Shown here piece by piece: positions 45,782 to 54,995 of a DNA stretch of 64,000 nucleotides (the first letter of the stretch is position 1; every line of letters begins with the position of its first letter). Origin of the DNA: CAYJLF01 sp964371055 (GTDB lineage Bacteria > Eisenbacteria > RBG-16-71-46 > CAIMUX01); the NCBI GenBank assembly GCA_964371055.1, contig CAYJLF010000017.1:79332-143331 (forward strand), read 5' to 3'. Below the pieces are notes generated by a model, which had not been told where the DNA came from, made no database searches, and saw only the letters and a list, made by a program, of their open reading frames with translations. The position numbers and the translations under genes were made by a program.

Positions 45782-47278
45782 ATGTCCGATCCCACCCGCC
45801 CGTCCACCTCGACCGTGCTGAAGCTCGGCCTGGTCGCCGCGGGCGCCGCCGGCGCCGCGGTCCTGCTGTTGTTGCTCTATGCGAACATCTCGACGCGGAA
45901 GCAGGAGGCGCGGCAGACCTTCGTCCCGATCGTGGCGCTGGATGAGAAGACGGTCGACCCCGCCATCTGGGGGAAGAATTTCCCGCGGCAGTACGACTCG
46001 TACCGTCGGACCGCCGAGCCCAGCGGCACAAAGTACGGCGGCGGGGGAAGCGAGGCGATGGCGCCGAGCCGTCTCGAGCGCGATCCACGGCTGGTCACGA
46101 TGTTCGACGGCTACGCCTTCGCCATCGACTTCCGGGACCGGCGCGGGCATGCCTACATGCTGGACGATCAACGCACGACGAAGCGCGTGACGGAGCGTTC
46201 CCAGCCCGGTTCCTGCCTCCATTGCCACGCGTCGAATACCGTCGCCTTCCGGGAGGTCGGATTGAAGAACGGTGCGCCCGGTTCGCTGGACGATCCGTTC
46301 CTCAGCGCGTCGGCGCAGGAGCAGCTCATGACCGGGTTCGAGGCGGTCTGCCGGATGCCGTACGCCGAGGCCACCCAGCTGGTGACGCATCCGGTCGCCT
46401 GTATCGACTGTCATGACCCGAAGACGATGCAGCTTCGTGTGACCAAGCCGGGCTTGATCCGTGGCATCGCCCTTCTGGCCGGGAGTGCCGATCCTTTGCC
46501 GCATCTCCCCTCGCTCGAGAAGTGGCGGGGGGGAGACCGGAAGACGCCCTATGACGCCAACCGGGACGCCTCGCGCCAGGAGATGCGCTCGCTCGTCTGC
46601 GCGCAGTGCCACGTGGAGTATTACTGCGGCCCGAAGACGACCCTTTTCTTCCCGTGGGGCAACGGGCTGAAGGTGGAGCAGATCGAGCAGTACTACGACT
46701 CGTACACCTTCCCCGACGGCAGCCGGTTCTCCGACTGGACGCACGCGCGGACGGGTGCGCCCGCCTTGAAGGCGCAACATCCCGAGTTCGAACTCTGGAG
46801 CCAGGGGATCCACGCCCGGTCCGGGGTCGCGTGCGCCGATTGTCACATGCCGTACATTCGCGAGGGCGCGGTCAAGGTCAGTGACCACCATGTGCGCAGC
46901 CCGCTCTTGAACATCTCCCGTTCCTGCCAGACCTGCCACCGCTTCCCCGAAGAGGAGTTGAAGGCCCGCGTCGAGATCATCCAGGATCGCAACTTCGCCC
47001 TGATGTCACGCGCGCAGGACGCCATCGTGCAGCTCATCGCCGACCTCGAGGCGGCGAAGAAGACCGGCGTGGCCGACGACGCGCTGAAGGGGATCCGCGA
47101 GCACCACCGCAAGGCGCAGTGGCGGGTCGACTTCGTCAACGCGGAGAACTCGATGGGCTTCCACGCTCCCCAGGAGGCGTCGCGGATCCTGGCCGAGGCG
47201 ATCGACTACGCCCGCCAGGGGCAGACCGAGCTGCGGACGATCGTCGACGCGCGGCGGCTGACAGCGGGCACCGACTAG
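45782..47278 (+). CDS. nrfA: Ammonia-forming cytochrome c nitrite reductase, CxxCH type
   Basis: It reduces nitrite to ammonium with six electrons in the periplasm. The 498-residue protein has an N-terminal membrane/signal segment and five heme sites: CLHCH (145), CIDCH (207), CAQCH (273), CADCH (351) and CQTCH (382). The first, at the catalytic heme, is CxxCH rather than the CxxCK of the Escherichia coli enzyme; CxxCH-type NrfA proteins are known in other phyla. Typical flanks are present: FDGYAFAIDFRDRRGHAYML, CHVEYYC, THARTGAPALKAQHPE. It pairs with nrfH, and its stop overlaps that of a convergent regulator. Confidence 0.93.
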   Translation: MSDPTRPSTSTVLKLGLVAAGAAGAAVLLLLLYANISTRKQEARQTFVPIVALDEKTVDPAIWGKNFPRQYDSYRRTAEPSGTKYGGGGSEAMAPSRLERDPRLVTMFDGYAFAIDFRDRRGHAYMLDDQRTTKRVTERSQPGSCLHCHASNTVAFREVGLKNGAPGSLDDPFLSASAQEQLMTGFEAVCRMPYAEATQLVTHPVACIDCHDPKTMQLRVTKPGLIRGIALLAGSADPLPHLPSLEKWRGGDRKTPYDANRDASRQEMRSLVCAQCHVEYYCGPKTTLFFPWGNGLKVEQIEQYYDSYTFPDGSRFSDWTHARTGAPALKAQHPEFELWSQGIHARSGVACADCHMPYIREGAVKVSDHHVRSPLLNISRSCQTCHRFPEEELKARVEIIQDRNFALMSRAQDAIVQLIADLEAAKKTGVADDALKGIREHHRKAQWRVDFVNAENSMGFHAPQEASRILAEAIDYARQGQTELRTIVDARRLTAGTD

Positions 47279-47871
47279 CCGGCGTCGGGCGGCTGGACCG
47301 GAGTGGCCGGCCGCCGGTAGATCCCCGCCTTGCGGTGCATCAGCTTGTAGCCGATCAGCTCCCGCCGCAGGGTCGCGACGTCGTCATGGAACTCGACCAG
47401 GATCTGGTTCACCTCGCGCTCGGTGTAGTCCCGCTCGGGCGCGAACTCCTCCACGAGATGCTCGAGGACGACCTGGCGCTTCTTCCGTTGCGCCGGGATG
47501 CTGACGAGGCGGCCCCGCTTGAGGAAGGCCGCCAGCACGTGGCTGCGATAGGCGTCCTCCTCGACCCGCCCGGGCAATCCCTCGTCGGGCTGGTGCACCA
47601 GGTCGGCCAGGGTGCGATCGAGCGCCCCGCGCCTGAGGGCGTAGACCTGGTAGTACTGGTCCTTGCTGGAGTCGAGGAGGCCGGCCTGGGCCAGCTTCGC
47701 CAGATGGTGCGACACGGTGGCCGGACTCAGGGAGAGGATCGCGGCCAATTCGTCGCCATGGCGCGGCTTCGTCCGGACCAGGCTCAGGATCAGAAGGCGA
47801 GCCGGGTGCCCCAGGGCCTTGAAGACCTCCGCCCTGGCCTCGAGGTTCTTCTCAGCGCCGCTCCGGCTCAT
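47275..47871 (-). CDS. ArsR-type regulator with DUF2087 domain
   Basis: The protein has 198 residues. A winged-helix ArsR domain occupies about residues 10-90 (FKALGHPARLLILSLV, LSPATVSHHLAKLAQAGLL), and a C-terminal DUF2087 domain follows (RKKRQVVLEHLVEEFAPERDYTEREVNQIL, LRRELIGYKLMHRKAGIYRR). No metal-binding CxC motif is visible. Its stop shares a TAG/CTA palindrome with the nrfA stop. It overlaps the upstream small gene by 20 bases and is transcribed with it from the promoter at 48195-48223. It may respond to a ligand connected with nitrite metabolism, but this is only positional. Confidence 0.85.
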   Translation of the reverse strand: MSRSGAEKNLEARAEVFKALGHPARLLILSLVRTKPRHGDELAAILSLSPATVSHHLAKLAQAGLLDSSKDQYYQVYALRRGALDRTLADLVHQPDEGLPGRVEEDAYRSHVLAAFLKRGRLVSIPAQRKKRQVVLEHLVEEFAPERDYTEREVNQILVEFHDDVATLRRELIGYKLMHRKAGIYRRPATPVQPPDAG

Positions 47872-48139
47872 CCCACGCCTCCTTTCCCGTGACCTGGCGG
47901 TAGCAGTCAGAGAAGACCCGCCGGGCGCTCTTGGTCGTCTCCAGCCGGATCTGGGCCCGGATCTTCTCCTCCGGATCGCCCAGGGCCGTGGCGAGTTCCA
48001 CGTCACGGCCGGCGCGCTCGACGATGACGCCGAGGATTCCACCGAACATCCGGGCGAGCTTCTCGGCCTCAGAGAGGCTGGAGGCGAGAAGGGCGCGGAC
48101 TTCGCGGGAGAAGTCGGCGCCGTCAGGGTCGAACTGCAT
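47852..48139 (-). CDS. Small cytosolic protein co-transcribed with ArsR regulator
   Basis: A 95-residue, largely helical protein (LLASSLSEAEKLARMFGGILGVIVERA, PEEKIRAQIRLETTKSARRVFSDCYRQV). GGAGG precedes the ATG. I do not recognise the family. Its overlap with the regulator implies coupled translation. Confidence 0.65.
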   Translation of the reverse strand: MQFDPDGADFSREVRALLASSLSEAEKLARMFGGILGVIVERAGRDVELATALGDPEEKIRAQIRLETTKSARRVFSDCYRQVTGKEAWDEPERR

Positions 48140-48187
48140 CGAAACCTCCTTCCAGATATGGTTCGACTATCGAGACAATCGATACAC

Positions 48188-48207
48188 ACATATAATTAGA
48201 CATATGT
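48188..48207. promoter_or_regulatory. Inverted repeat, candidate ArsR operator
   Basis: ACATAT (48188-48193) and ATATGT (48202-48207) form a 6-8-6 inverted repeat covering the -10 element of the regulator promoter. Such placement suits autorepression by an ArsR protein. Confidence 0.5.
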
Positions 48208-48223
48208 CGAAATAGATTGTCAA
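48195..48223 (-). promoter_or_regulatory. Sigma70-type promoter of the ArsR operon
   Basis: On the minus strand, TTGACA (48223-48218) and TCTAAT (48200-48195) are separated by 17 bases, in an unusually AT-rich patch 56 bases before the start of the 95-residue gene. Confidence 0.6.
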
Positions 48224-48412
48224 GTCCAAGATCGAGAGCTTCGAAAAAGAATCGGACCGGAGCCGGAGCCCCCCTCCGGCATGGATTTCGCTTCGGTCCT
48301 CCTCCGACGAGACTGCGTCGGTGCGAGCCGTCACCGGCGGCCCGATCCTGTCAGCCAGGCAAAGGATCGGCTGTTCGGCCGGCCGCGGGCTCGCGTCGCC
48401 AGGAGGGAATCG

Positions 48413-51373
48413 ATGTCGACTCACCGTGCCCCACGCCACCCCCGCCTGCGGACGGGGGCGCTCTCCCTGGCGGCGTCAGCGCTGCTCGCCCCCTGCGCGG
48501 CGGCGGTCGATCTCTCCGGGGATCTCTCGGGACATCTGCCCGCCGGCCTCTACCGGATCGTCGACGACATTGCGGTGCCCGCGGGACACTCCCTCGTCCT
48601 CGACCCCGGCGTGATCTTCGAGTTCGAGGACTCCTGGTGGGAGGAGTACGAGTTCGACGCGGAGGGGACGCTCCGGGCGGAGGGGACGGCCTCCCAGCCG
48701 ATCATCTTCCGCTGCGCCCCCGGAGTGTCGGAGTTCAACTACCTGCGGATCGCCAGCTCGAACAGCCGCCTCTTCCACTGCCGTGTCGAACGCGTCGGAA
48801 GCGTGACGGCGCTGGCCGAGGGCGGGCTCTGGATCGACGACGCCTCGCCGCAGATCGAACGCTGCGTCGTCACGGACGCGGCCTGGAACGGGATTTACGT
48901 GACGGGACCGGGCTCGCGTCCGGTGATCCGCTGGACCGAGGTGTGCGGCGGCGACGCGGACGGGATCTGTGCCGAGGACGATGCCGCGCTCGAGTTGCGC
49001 CACTGCATCGTCCGCGACAACGCCGGGGACGGAGTCTCTGTCGGCCCGGGCGGGGCACTGGTGGTGAATTGCCTGATCGCGGCGAACGGGGAGGCTGGGG
49101 TCGACGGCGACGGATGCGACGACGCTTCCATCGACCTGGTCCACTGCACGGTCGCCGCGACCGGCGGCCAGAACCTCTCGGACGGCGGGACCTGCCGGCT
49201 CTACAACACGATCGTCACCGGCGGTGCGGGCGAGGTCGCCCTGAACCGCCACAGCTATGTCATCGACGACCCGGCGTTCCTGCGCTTCGTCGACCCCGGA
49301 GGTGGCGACTGGCGGCTCGGTCCCGGCTCGCCATGCCGGGAGTCCGGCACACCCTTCCTGCCGGCCGGTTGGCTGCCGGCGGAGGATCTCGACGGACGGC
49401 CGCGGAAGAACGGCTTGCTCGACGTCGGGGCCTACGAGTCGCCCGATCCTCCCGATCCGGGCACGTCGGGGAGGTGGTTCTCTTCCGCCTTGATCTCTCC
49501 GCGCCTGACCCAGCCGGAGATCCGGACCCCGGGGGAGTCGTTGACGGCGCTGGTCGCGGCCCTCGGCTCGTTCACGCCGGCCGGCGTGGATGCGCGGCTG
49601 ATCGCGCCCGATGGCAGCGTGGTCGATCTGGAGGTCACGCAGGTGAACGCGTGTGATGCGGCCCCGGGATCGGACTGGGAGACCCGCTATTACCTTCCGG
49701 GCGTCGAGCGGATCCAGGAGATCACCCTCGTGGTGCCGCCGGGATCGGCGCCGGGTCTCTGCGATCTGGAGTTGACGTCGGGCGGGTTGACCTACCACAG
49801 CACACATGCCGTCCAGGTGATCCCGGCCTATCCGGCGGAGTGGTCGCTGCTGCACGTCACCGACACGCATATCGGCTACGACTCCGAGGAGTACACGGCG
49901 GCCGAGAGGATGCGCGCCTTCGTGCGCGAAGCGAACAGCCTCAACCCGGCTCTGGTCGTGATCACGGGGGACATCTGCGAGAACCAGAACCTCGAGAACG
50001 AGGCCCGGGTCGACTCGTTCCTGGCGGCGGCGGCGGACTTCCGTCTCCCCGTCTATGTCATTCCGGGCAACCACGATCACTACAACGAGGGCGGGGCGTA
50101 CAACCCGTACGGCTACTTCCGCTACTTCCAGCGGATCAACCGGGCGCAGACCGCCGAGATCCGCTTCGGGGACGCCCGCCTCTACGCCTTCAACACCGGC
50201 CACGAGCTGGGCACGCTGGAGTTCTACCGCTGTTTCGGTCCCACAGACGCGGCGCTCGACTGGGTCGCGGCGAAGCTCCTGGAGCTCGACCCGGGCGTGA
50301 ACCGGCCGCTCTTCTTTCTCATGCACGGCCCGACCTATGACTACTTCTCGTGGAACGCCAACCACGCGGAGCGAGTGCAAAGCCTGATGGATGCCCATGG
50401 CGTCAGCCTCTGTCTGGCCGGACACACCCACCGCTTCGAGACGTTCCGTAATGAGGGAGAGAACTGGCTCGGCCGCAACGACTACAGCCATGAGGACGAC
50501 TGGGGACGGGACCTGCCGTTTCCCGGCTACCCGCTGCACGTGCAGACCTCCTCCCTCGGCAAGGAGGAACACCTGCCGCTGCCCGCGACGGTGCCGGCCT
50601 CGGCTGGTCTGGACACGGCGATTGCGGCCGGGGCGGCGCCTCCGGGTTTCGTGGTCCCCACCGAGATCGCCGAGCCCCACCGGCGCGGGTTGTTCGGCGA
50701 CGACATCGGCTTCCGGGTGATCCGCGTCGAGAACGGAGAGGTCGCCTTCTTCACCTGCGATACCGACGGCGACGGCTACCGCAACACGGAGGATGCCTGG
50801 CTGCTCGGCGAGCTGACGTTGTCGCAGGAGACCTTGCCCGGGAGCGTCATCGTCTCGCGCATCGCGAACCAGCACCACGAGTGCTGGCCCGACATCCGCC
50901 ACTACATCGCGACCGATCCGAGCGTGAGTTACACCGTCAGCGGCGGATCCCTGGTGCGACGGTGGGCGGACGGAGTGATGGAAGTCGCGGTGCCGTCCCT
51001 CGCGGCGGGCGGGGAGAGCGTCGTCACGCTGGTGCCCGGACCGAGTTCGGTCTCCCCGCCGGCCGGCGCCGGTCGGGAGGCGAATCTGCAGGTTCTCGTG
51101 AATCCGTTTCGAGATCAGACCACGATCCGGCTGGAGGTGCCGGATGGCGCCATCACGTCCTTCGGGGAACCGGTCCTCCGCATCGTCGACTGCGCCGGTC
51201 GGGTGGCGCGGCGGATCGAGGCGCTGGGGCTGGCGGCCGATGCGTCGTCCTGGCGGGTCGAGTGGGACGGACGGGACGACCGTGCTCGGGTCGTTCCGGC
51301 CGGCGTCTACTTCGCTCGCCTCGACGCGGGACGATGGCGGGGGAGCGTGCGGATGGTGAAGATCCGGGGGTGA
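48413..51373 (+). CDS. Secreted beta-helix/metallophosphoesterase protein with FlgD-like C-terminus
   Basis: The protein has 986 residues with a signal peptide. Residues ~40-330 form a right-handed beta-helix with short repeats (SPQIERCVVTDAAWNGIYV, LRHCIVRDNAGDGVSV). A beta-sandwich linker follows. A calcineurin-like phosphoesterase (about 470-700) has all the metal motifs: VTDTHIGYD, VVITGDICEN, IPGNHDH, FLMHGPTYD and LAGHTHRF. The C-terminus (VNPFRDQTTIRL, VDCAGRVARRIE, PAGVYFARL) is FlgD-like. AGGAGGG precedes ATG 48413, preferred over ATG 48281. Likely a surface phosphohydrolase bound to a polymer. Confidence 0.87.
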   Translation: MSTHRAPRHPRLRTGALSLAASALLAPCAAAVDLSGDLSGHLPAGLYRIVDDIAVPAGHSLVLDPGVIFEFEDSWWEEYEFDAEGTLRAEGTASQPIIFRCAPGVSEFNYLRIASSNSRLFHCRVERVGSVTALAEGGLWIDDASPQIERCVVTDAAWNGIYVTGPGSRPVIRWTEVCGGDADGICAEDDAALELRHCIVRDNAGDGVSVGPGGALVVNCLIAANGEAGVDGDGCDDASIDLVHCTVAATGGQNLSDGGTCRLYNTIVTGGAGEVALNRHSYVIDDPAFLRFVDPGGGDWRLGPGSPCRESGTPFLPAGWLPAEDLDGRPRKNGLLDVGAYESPDPPDPGTSGRWFSSALISPRLTQPEIRTPGESLTALVAALGSFTPAGVDARLIAPDGSVVDLEVTQVNACDAAPGSDWETRYYLPGVERIQEITLVVPPGSAPGLCDLELTSGGLTYHSTHAVQVIPAYPAEWSLLHVTDTHIGYDSEEYTAAERMRAFVREANSLNPALVVITGDICENQNLENEARVDSFLAAAADFRLPVYVIPGNHDHYNEGGAYNPYGYFRYFQRINRAQTAEIRFGDARLYAFNTGHELGTLEFYRCFGPTDAALDWVAAKLLELDPGVNRPLFFLMHGPTYDYFSWNANHAERVQSLMDAHGVSLCLAGHTHRFETFRNEGENWLGRNDYSHEDDWGRDLPFPGYPLHVQTSSLGKEEHLPLPATVPASAGLDTAIAAGAAPPGFVVPTEIAEPHRRGLFGDDIGFRVIRVENGEVAFFTCDTDGDGYRNTEDAWLLGELTLSQETLPGSVIVSRIANQHHECWPDIRHYIATDPSVSYTVSGGSLVRRWADGVMEVAVPSLAAGGESVVTLVPGPSSVSPPAGAGREANLQVLVNPFRDQTTIRLEVPDGAITSFGEPVLRIVDCAGRVARRIEALGLAADASSWRVEWDGRDDRARVVPAGVYFARLDAGRWRGSVRMVKIRG

Positions 51374-51439
51374 TCTCCGCGCTTCACGCCTTGGCTAGGG
51401 TGAGTCAGCCCGGCAGCTGACCGCGGTCGGGCAGATGAC

Positions 51440-51907
51440 TCACGGCATCCCGGGCGCCTGGGTGGAGCCGCGGACCCGGCTCTCGCGGGGCGGCTTGACC
51501 GGACGTCTCTTGCCGTCGTCGATACTTTCGAGACGCCAGTGGTTCAATCGAGGAGCGGCTCCCTCGTCCAGGAACACGAACGAGTTGGTCAGGGCGCGAC
51601 GACAGTGGAGGTACGTTGGATCCTGATCCATGTAGTATTCCCAGACCAGGCCGGACCAGGCGCGGTCTGTCTTTTCGCCGAAGGTGCGGGCGTAGATGGA
51701 ATCGGGTTCTCCGAAGACACCGGAGACCTCTTCGGGTGACATTCCGAGCTCGATCCCGGCGGTGCTGGCTGCGGTGAAGGTGCGGTGCGGAAACGTGGGG
51801 GCGCAGGACGACCCGATCAGCAGCAGGCAGAGAAGGCCCAGACCGGCGAACTGCTCCGCGACGTTCCGACACAAGCTCGAGTGGATTGCGCATAGACGGC
51901 GCTGCAT
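51440..51907 (-). CDS. Small lipoprotein with SmpA/BamE-like motif
   Basis: The protein has 155 residues. A hydrophobic signal with lipobox LLLIGSSC is followed by GIELGMSPEEVSGVFGEPDS and later VWEYYMDQ, the pattern of SmpA/BamE-like domains. It starts 13 bases after the stop of the trypsin-like protease, so it is in the same operon. It may bind or inhibit the protease, or act in the envelope; unproven. Confidence 0.65.
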   Translation of the reverse strand: MQRRLCAIHSSLCRNVAEQFAGLGLLCLLLIGSSCAPTFPHRTFTAASTAGIELGMSPEEVSGVFGEPDSIYARTFGEKTDRAWSGLVWEYYMDQDPTYLHCRRALTNSFVFLDEGAAPRLNHWRLESIDDGKRRPVKPPRESRVRGSTQAPGMP

Positions 51908-51920
51908 TCCCGGATCCTCC

Positions 51921-53411
51921 CTATTCAGCCACGAGCAGTTCTTGAGCGGCGGCCTCGTCCAGCTTGCGGAGCGGTTCGAAGTCCAACCAGATGCGTTCCA
52001 CGGTCTCGCGCGGAAGTGCGAATCGGACGGAGTCTTCCGGCCGCTCGAGACCGGTGAGCTGGATCTCGATGCGAGGCCATTGCGTTCCGGTCGGAGCGAA
52101 GGTGCCGGGGGACAGCAGGACCAGGCCGCAGCGAGCCACATCCGATCCCGAGTGGCTTCCCGACCACATGATGGTCTGGAAGTCCAGGTTTTGGAAGTAC
52201 AGCATGCGGCGCAGCTCTCTCTGCCGGGTGCCATCTCGGAAGATCAGGCAACCCTTCAGGTCGTCCTTGAACTCGTAGACGTAGCTGCCTCGATAGGACG
52301 AGCCGACCAGGACGGCCGCCACCGTGTTGCCGACGGCGGACCCGGTGGTCTGACCGATCCTGGGGACGACGGACAGGCGAACCACGGGGTCGTGCTGCCC
52401 GACGTACTCGGACCATGTCCGCAGATCACTGAACGGATCGTAGGTCTCGCTTTCCGTGGCGCCGCCGCGATTCTCCCGCTTCTGCCGCCGCTTCGCGGCC
52501 GCGAACTCCTGTCGCTTCGATCCGCGGTAGAGCGATGGAGGGGTCGCGACGGTGACGACGAAGTCGCCCGTCGCACCGCCAGTCCGCTTCGTCACCTGGT
52601 AGTACTCGTCGTTCCAGCTCTCAGCGCGCGCGCACGCGGCGAGGGCATCGAGGGGGAAGATTCCCTTGGGGATGACCGGAAGGCGATCGGCCGAAGGCGG
52701 ATCGCGCCGTGTGGCCATCGCTCTGGCCTCGCTCAGAACGCGTCCGACCTCGAGGGCGGAGATTGCGCCCGAGATGCCCGGTCCGGCCTGCGCGGAGAAG
52801 TCACCGAACGTCACGATGCCGACCACCACTCCGTCGAGATTGAACATCGGCCCGCCCGAGTTGCCCGGGTTGGCGTTGATGTCGCTGATGATCGCGGCTC
52901 CTTCCACTTTGCTCACGACCCCGGTGGTCAGAATCCGGATCTGATTCAGGGGACTGCCGATCGCGAGGACACGCTCCCCCTCGAACGGCATCTGCTCCGG
53001 GGTTGTCGCGACGGAAAGGATGGGGCGCTGCCTCACGAGGGAGGGGTGGACGTGAAGCGCGGCGACGTCGGTCATCTTGTCGGACGTCAGGATGTCGGCG
53101 ACCACACGGACCGAGTCGTCGAACAGGATCGTGATCTCCGTGGAGCCCCCGATGACATGCTGGTTCGTGAGGACGATCCCCAGAGAATCGACCAGGAATC
53201 CCGTCCCGTGTCCCTCGTCGCTCAGCACGGTCACGACTCCCGGGCTGAGTCGGCGGAAGAGCAATGCTTCTTCGCTGATCCGGCGAGCCGAGGGTGCCCC
53301 CGTCGACCGCGCGGGATCCTCGAGCGCCATGGCCGGCATCGGCAGCAGCGCGAGGACGCAGAGTGCACGGATGAGTGTGTCCAGGCCGCGTTGTGGTTCG
53401 TATCCGAGCAT
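51921..53411 (-). CDS. Secreted trypsin-like serine protease (S1C/HtrA-type catalytic domain)
   Basis: The protein has 496 residues with a signal peptide. The catalytic triad is visible: His in LTNQHVIGG, Asp in MTDVAALHV and Ser in NPGNSGGPMF, with SDEGHGTGFLVD before it, as in HtrA/DegP proteases. There is no PDZ domain; the C-terminal ~280 residues are of an unknown type and contain RRQKRENRGGATESE and several strand-rich segments. ATG 53411 follows GGAGG and was preferred over the upstream start at 53528. Confidence 0.85.
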   Translation of the reverse strand: MLGYEPQRGLDTLIRALCVLALLPMPAMALEDPARSTGAPSARRISEEALLFRRLSPGVVTVLSDEGHGTGFLVDSLGIVLTNQHVIGGSTEITILFDDSVRVVADILTSDKMTDVAALHVHPSLVRQRPILSVATTPEQMPFEGERVLAIGSPLNQIRILTTGVVSKVEGAAIISDINANPGNSGGPMFNLDGVVVGIVTFGDFSAQAGPGISGAISALEVGRVLSEARAMATRRDPPSADRLPVIPKGIFPLDALAACARAESWNDEYYQVTKRTGGATGDFVVTVATPPSLYRGSKRQEFAAAKRRQKRENRGGATESETYDPFSDLRTWSEYVGQHDPVVRLSVVPRIGQTTGSAVGNTVAAVLVGSSYRGSYVYEFKDDLKGCLIFRDGTRQRELRRMLYFQNLDFQTIMWSGSHSGSDVARCGLVLLSPGTFAPTGTQWPRIEIQLTGLERPEDSVRFALPRETVERIWLDFEPLRKLDEAAAQELLVAE

Positions 53412-53755
53412 GACGTCATCCTCCAGCGATCTCCACGAGCGTCCGGGACCGGTGTTGGGTCTGCTCGACGGACGGGCCTCGCCTCGAGCGCGCGCGGGCA
53501 TGGTGAGACCGTGCGATTCGATAGTCAACAGACGGCTGCCTGGCCCGGAGTCCGGCCGGAGAGATCGGGACCAAATAGGCCGAGAAAAGACGAGAAGAAG
53601 CGAGAAGAAGCAGGTCGCGGGGATCCGGCCGTCCGGGACCCGGCTTGACGTCGTGGAGCGGAGACATTAGAATTACACTGATCTATCTAATAGCCATCCT
53701 GATACGACCCATCTCGGGGACGGTGTCCGACCAGCCTGTGTTGGAGGATGTTGCG

Positions 53756-54964
53756 ATGAGAGTCAAGCCTTCAGGATCTCGTCTCGCGATGACCTCAGGT
53801 GGCTCGCCAACCGTCGTGCGCGACGGAGGGAGAGATCTCGATCCCCAAGGCGCCCTGGGTGTCTGGCTGATCGCCGTCCGGCTGATCTTCATCGCCGGGT
53901 TCGTTCTTTCTGGCCGGCAGGACGCCTCCGCCGCCACCTTCCACTTCGACTGCGCCGCGGATCGGTACGTCTCCCGGCCGATGGGGCAGGCGCATCAGTT
54001 TCAAGCCCCGCTTCGGGCGATCCCTCCGGGAGATGACATGGTGGAGGTGGTCTTCGAACCGCAGCTCCCCGTAGGTTGGTACGCGCAGTGGCGCCAGGAG
54101 TCGCAGGGACCTTGGTACTTCGAGAGCCAGGTGATCACGCTCTCGGCCGGGCTTCTGGACCGGCTCATCATCGAGATCGTCCCCGATCCGACGGCCGCGG
54201 GAACCGGGTGGATCGACGTCGCCATCCGCGCGGCGGGAGATCCGTACGAGGTCGCCCGCTGCACGTACACGCTCTTCTCCGGCCGGCCGGTGCCGGAAGT
54301 CGACTTCGAGATCGAGTGCCTGGACAACGTGCGCTATGTCGACGAGCCGTATACCTACTTCGAGTTCCACTCGCCTCTGGCCAACCATCTCGCCGCGACC
54401 GATACCCTGATCGTGCGGATGTTCGGCGAGGTGCCGGAAGGCTGGGACATGCACTTCTGCCATGGCGGGATCTGCTACAACCCCTACGCGGAGTTCCCCG
54501 TCCTGCCGAACGCCCCGGACAGCCTGACCATCATGTGCTGGGTGGGGGAGTTCGCCGGACAGGGGGCGGCCGATCTGGTCCTGCAATCGAAGCGGAATCC
54601 CAGCCTCGCGCACTACTGCTCCTACCGGGCCTTCCTCGAGGCACCGGCGAGCGTCGATCCCGCGAATCCGCTCCCGTCCTCGGCCCGAGCGTCGTTCCAG
54701 GCGACAGTCAGCCCGAACCCGACGGCCGGTGCGACGACGCTCCATCTCCGCCATCCCGCGGCGGAAGCGGGAGTGCTCTCGATCTTCGGGGTCGACGGCA
54801 AGCTGGTCTTTCGCTACGACGGCATCGAACTACGCTCCGGCGCGGCCACGATCCGCTGGGATGGGCGTGACGCCGCGAGCGCGGCTCTTCCGTCGGGGCT
54901 CTATCCATATCGGTTCGAAGCCGGCGGCGAGGTCTTGAGCGGTCGGATCGTCCTCGCGCGGTGA
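53756..54964 (+). CDS. Secreted protein with FlgD-like C-terminal domain
   Basis: The protein has 402 residues. A hydrophobic segment (WLIAVRLIFIAGFVLSG) near residue 45 is a late signal or anchor. The middle has two similar beta domains with Cys, beginning FHFDCAADRYVSRP and FEIECLDNVRYVDEP, suggesting an internal duplication. The tail (VSPNPTAGATTLHL, FGVDGKLVFRY, PSGLYPYRF) is FlgD-like. GGAGG precedes ATG 53756; an upstream ATG at 53645 lacks support. Function unknown. Confidence 0.75.
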   Translation: MRVKPSGSRLAMTSGGSPTVVRDGGRDLDPQGALGVWLIAVRLIFIAGFVLSGRQDASAATFHFDCAADRYVSRPMGQAHQFQAPLRAIPPGDDMVEVVFEPQLPVGWYAQWRQESQGPWYFESQVITLSAGLLDRLIIEIVPDPTAAGTGWIDVAIRAAGDPYEVARCTYTLFSGRPVPEVDFEIECLDNVRYVDEPYTYFEFHSPLANHLAATDTLIVRMFGEVPEGWDMHFCHGGICYNPYAEFPVLPNAPDSLTIMCWVGEFAGQGAADLVLQSKRNPSLAHYCSYRAFLEAPASVDPANPLPSSARASFQATVSPNPTAGATTLHLRHPAAEAGVLSIFGVDGKLVFRYDGIELRSGAATIRWDGRDAASAALPSGLYPYRFEAGGEVLSGRIVLAR

Positions 54965-54995
54965 GTCCGGGTGGGGGAAGGTCGGATGACGTAGG

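Noticed and set aside
47119..47892. Plus-strand frame over the ArsR gene
   Set aside because: Antisense to a recognisable ArsR/DUF2087 protein and without motifs of its own.
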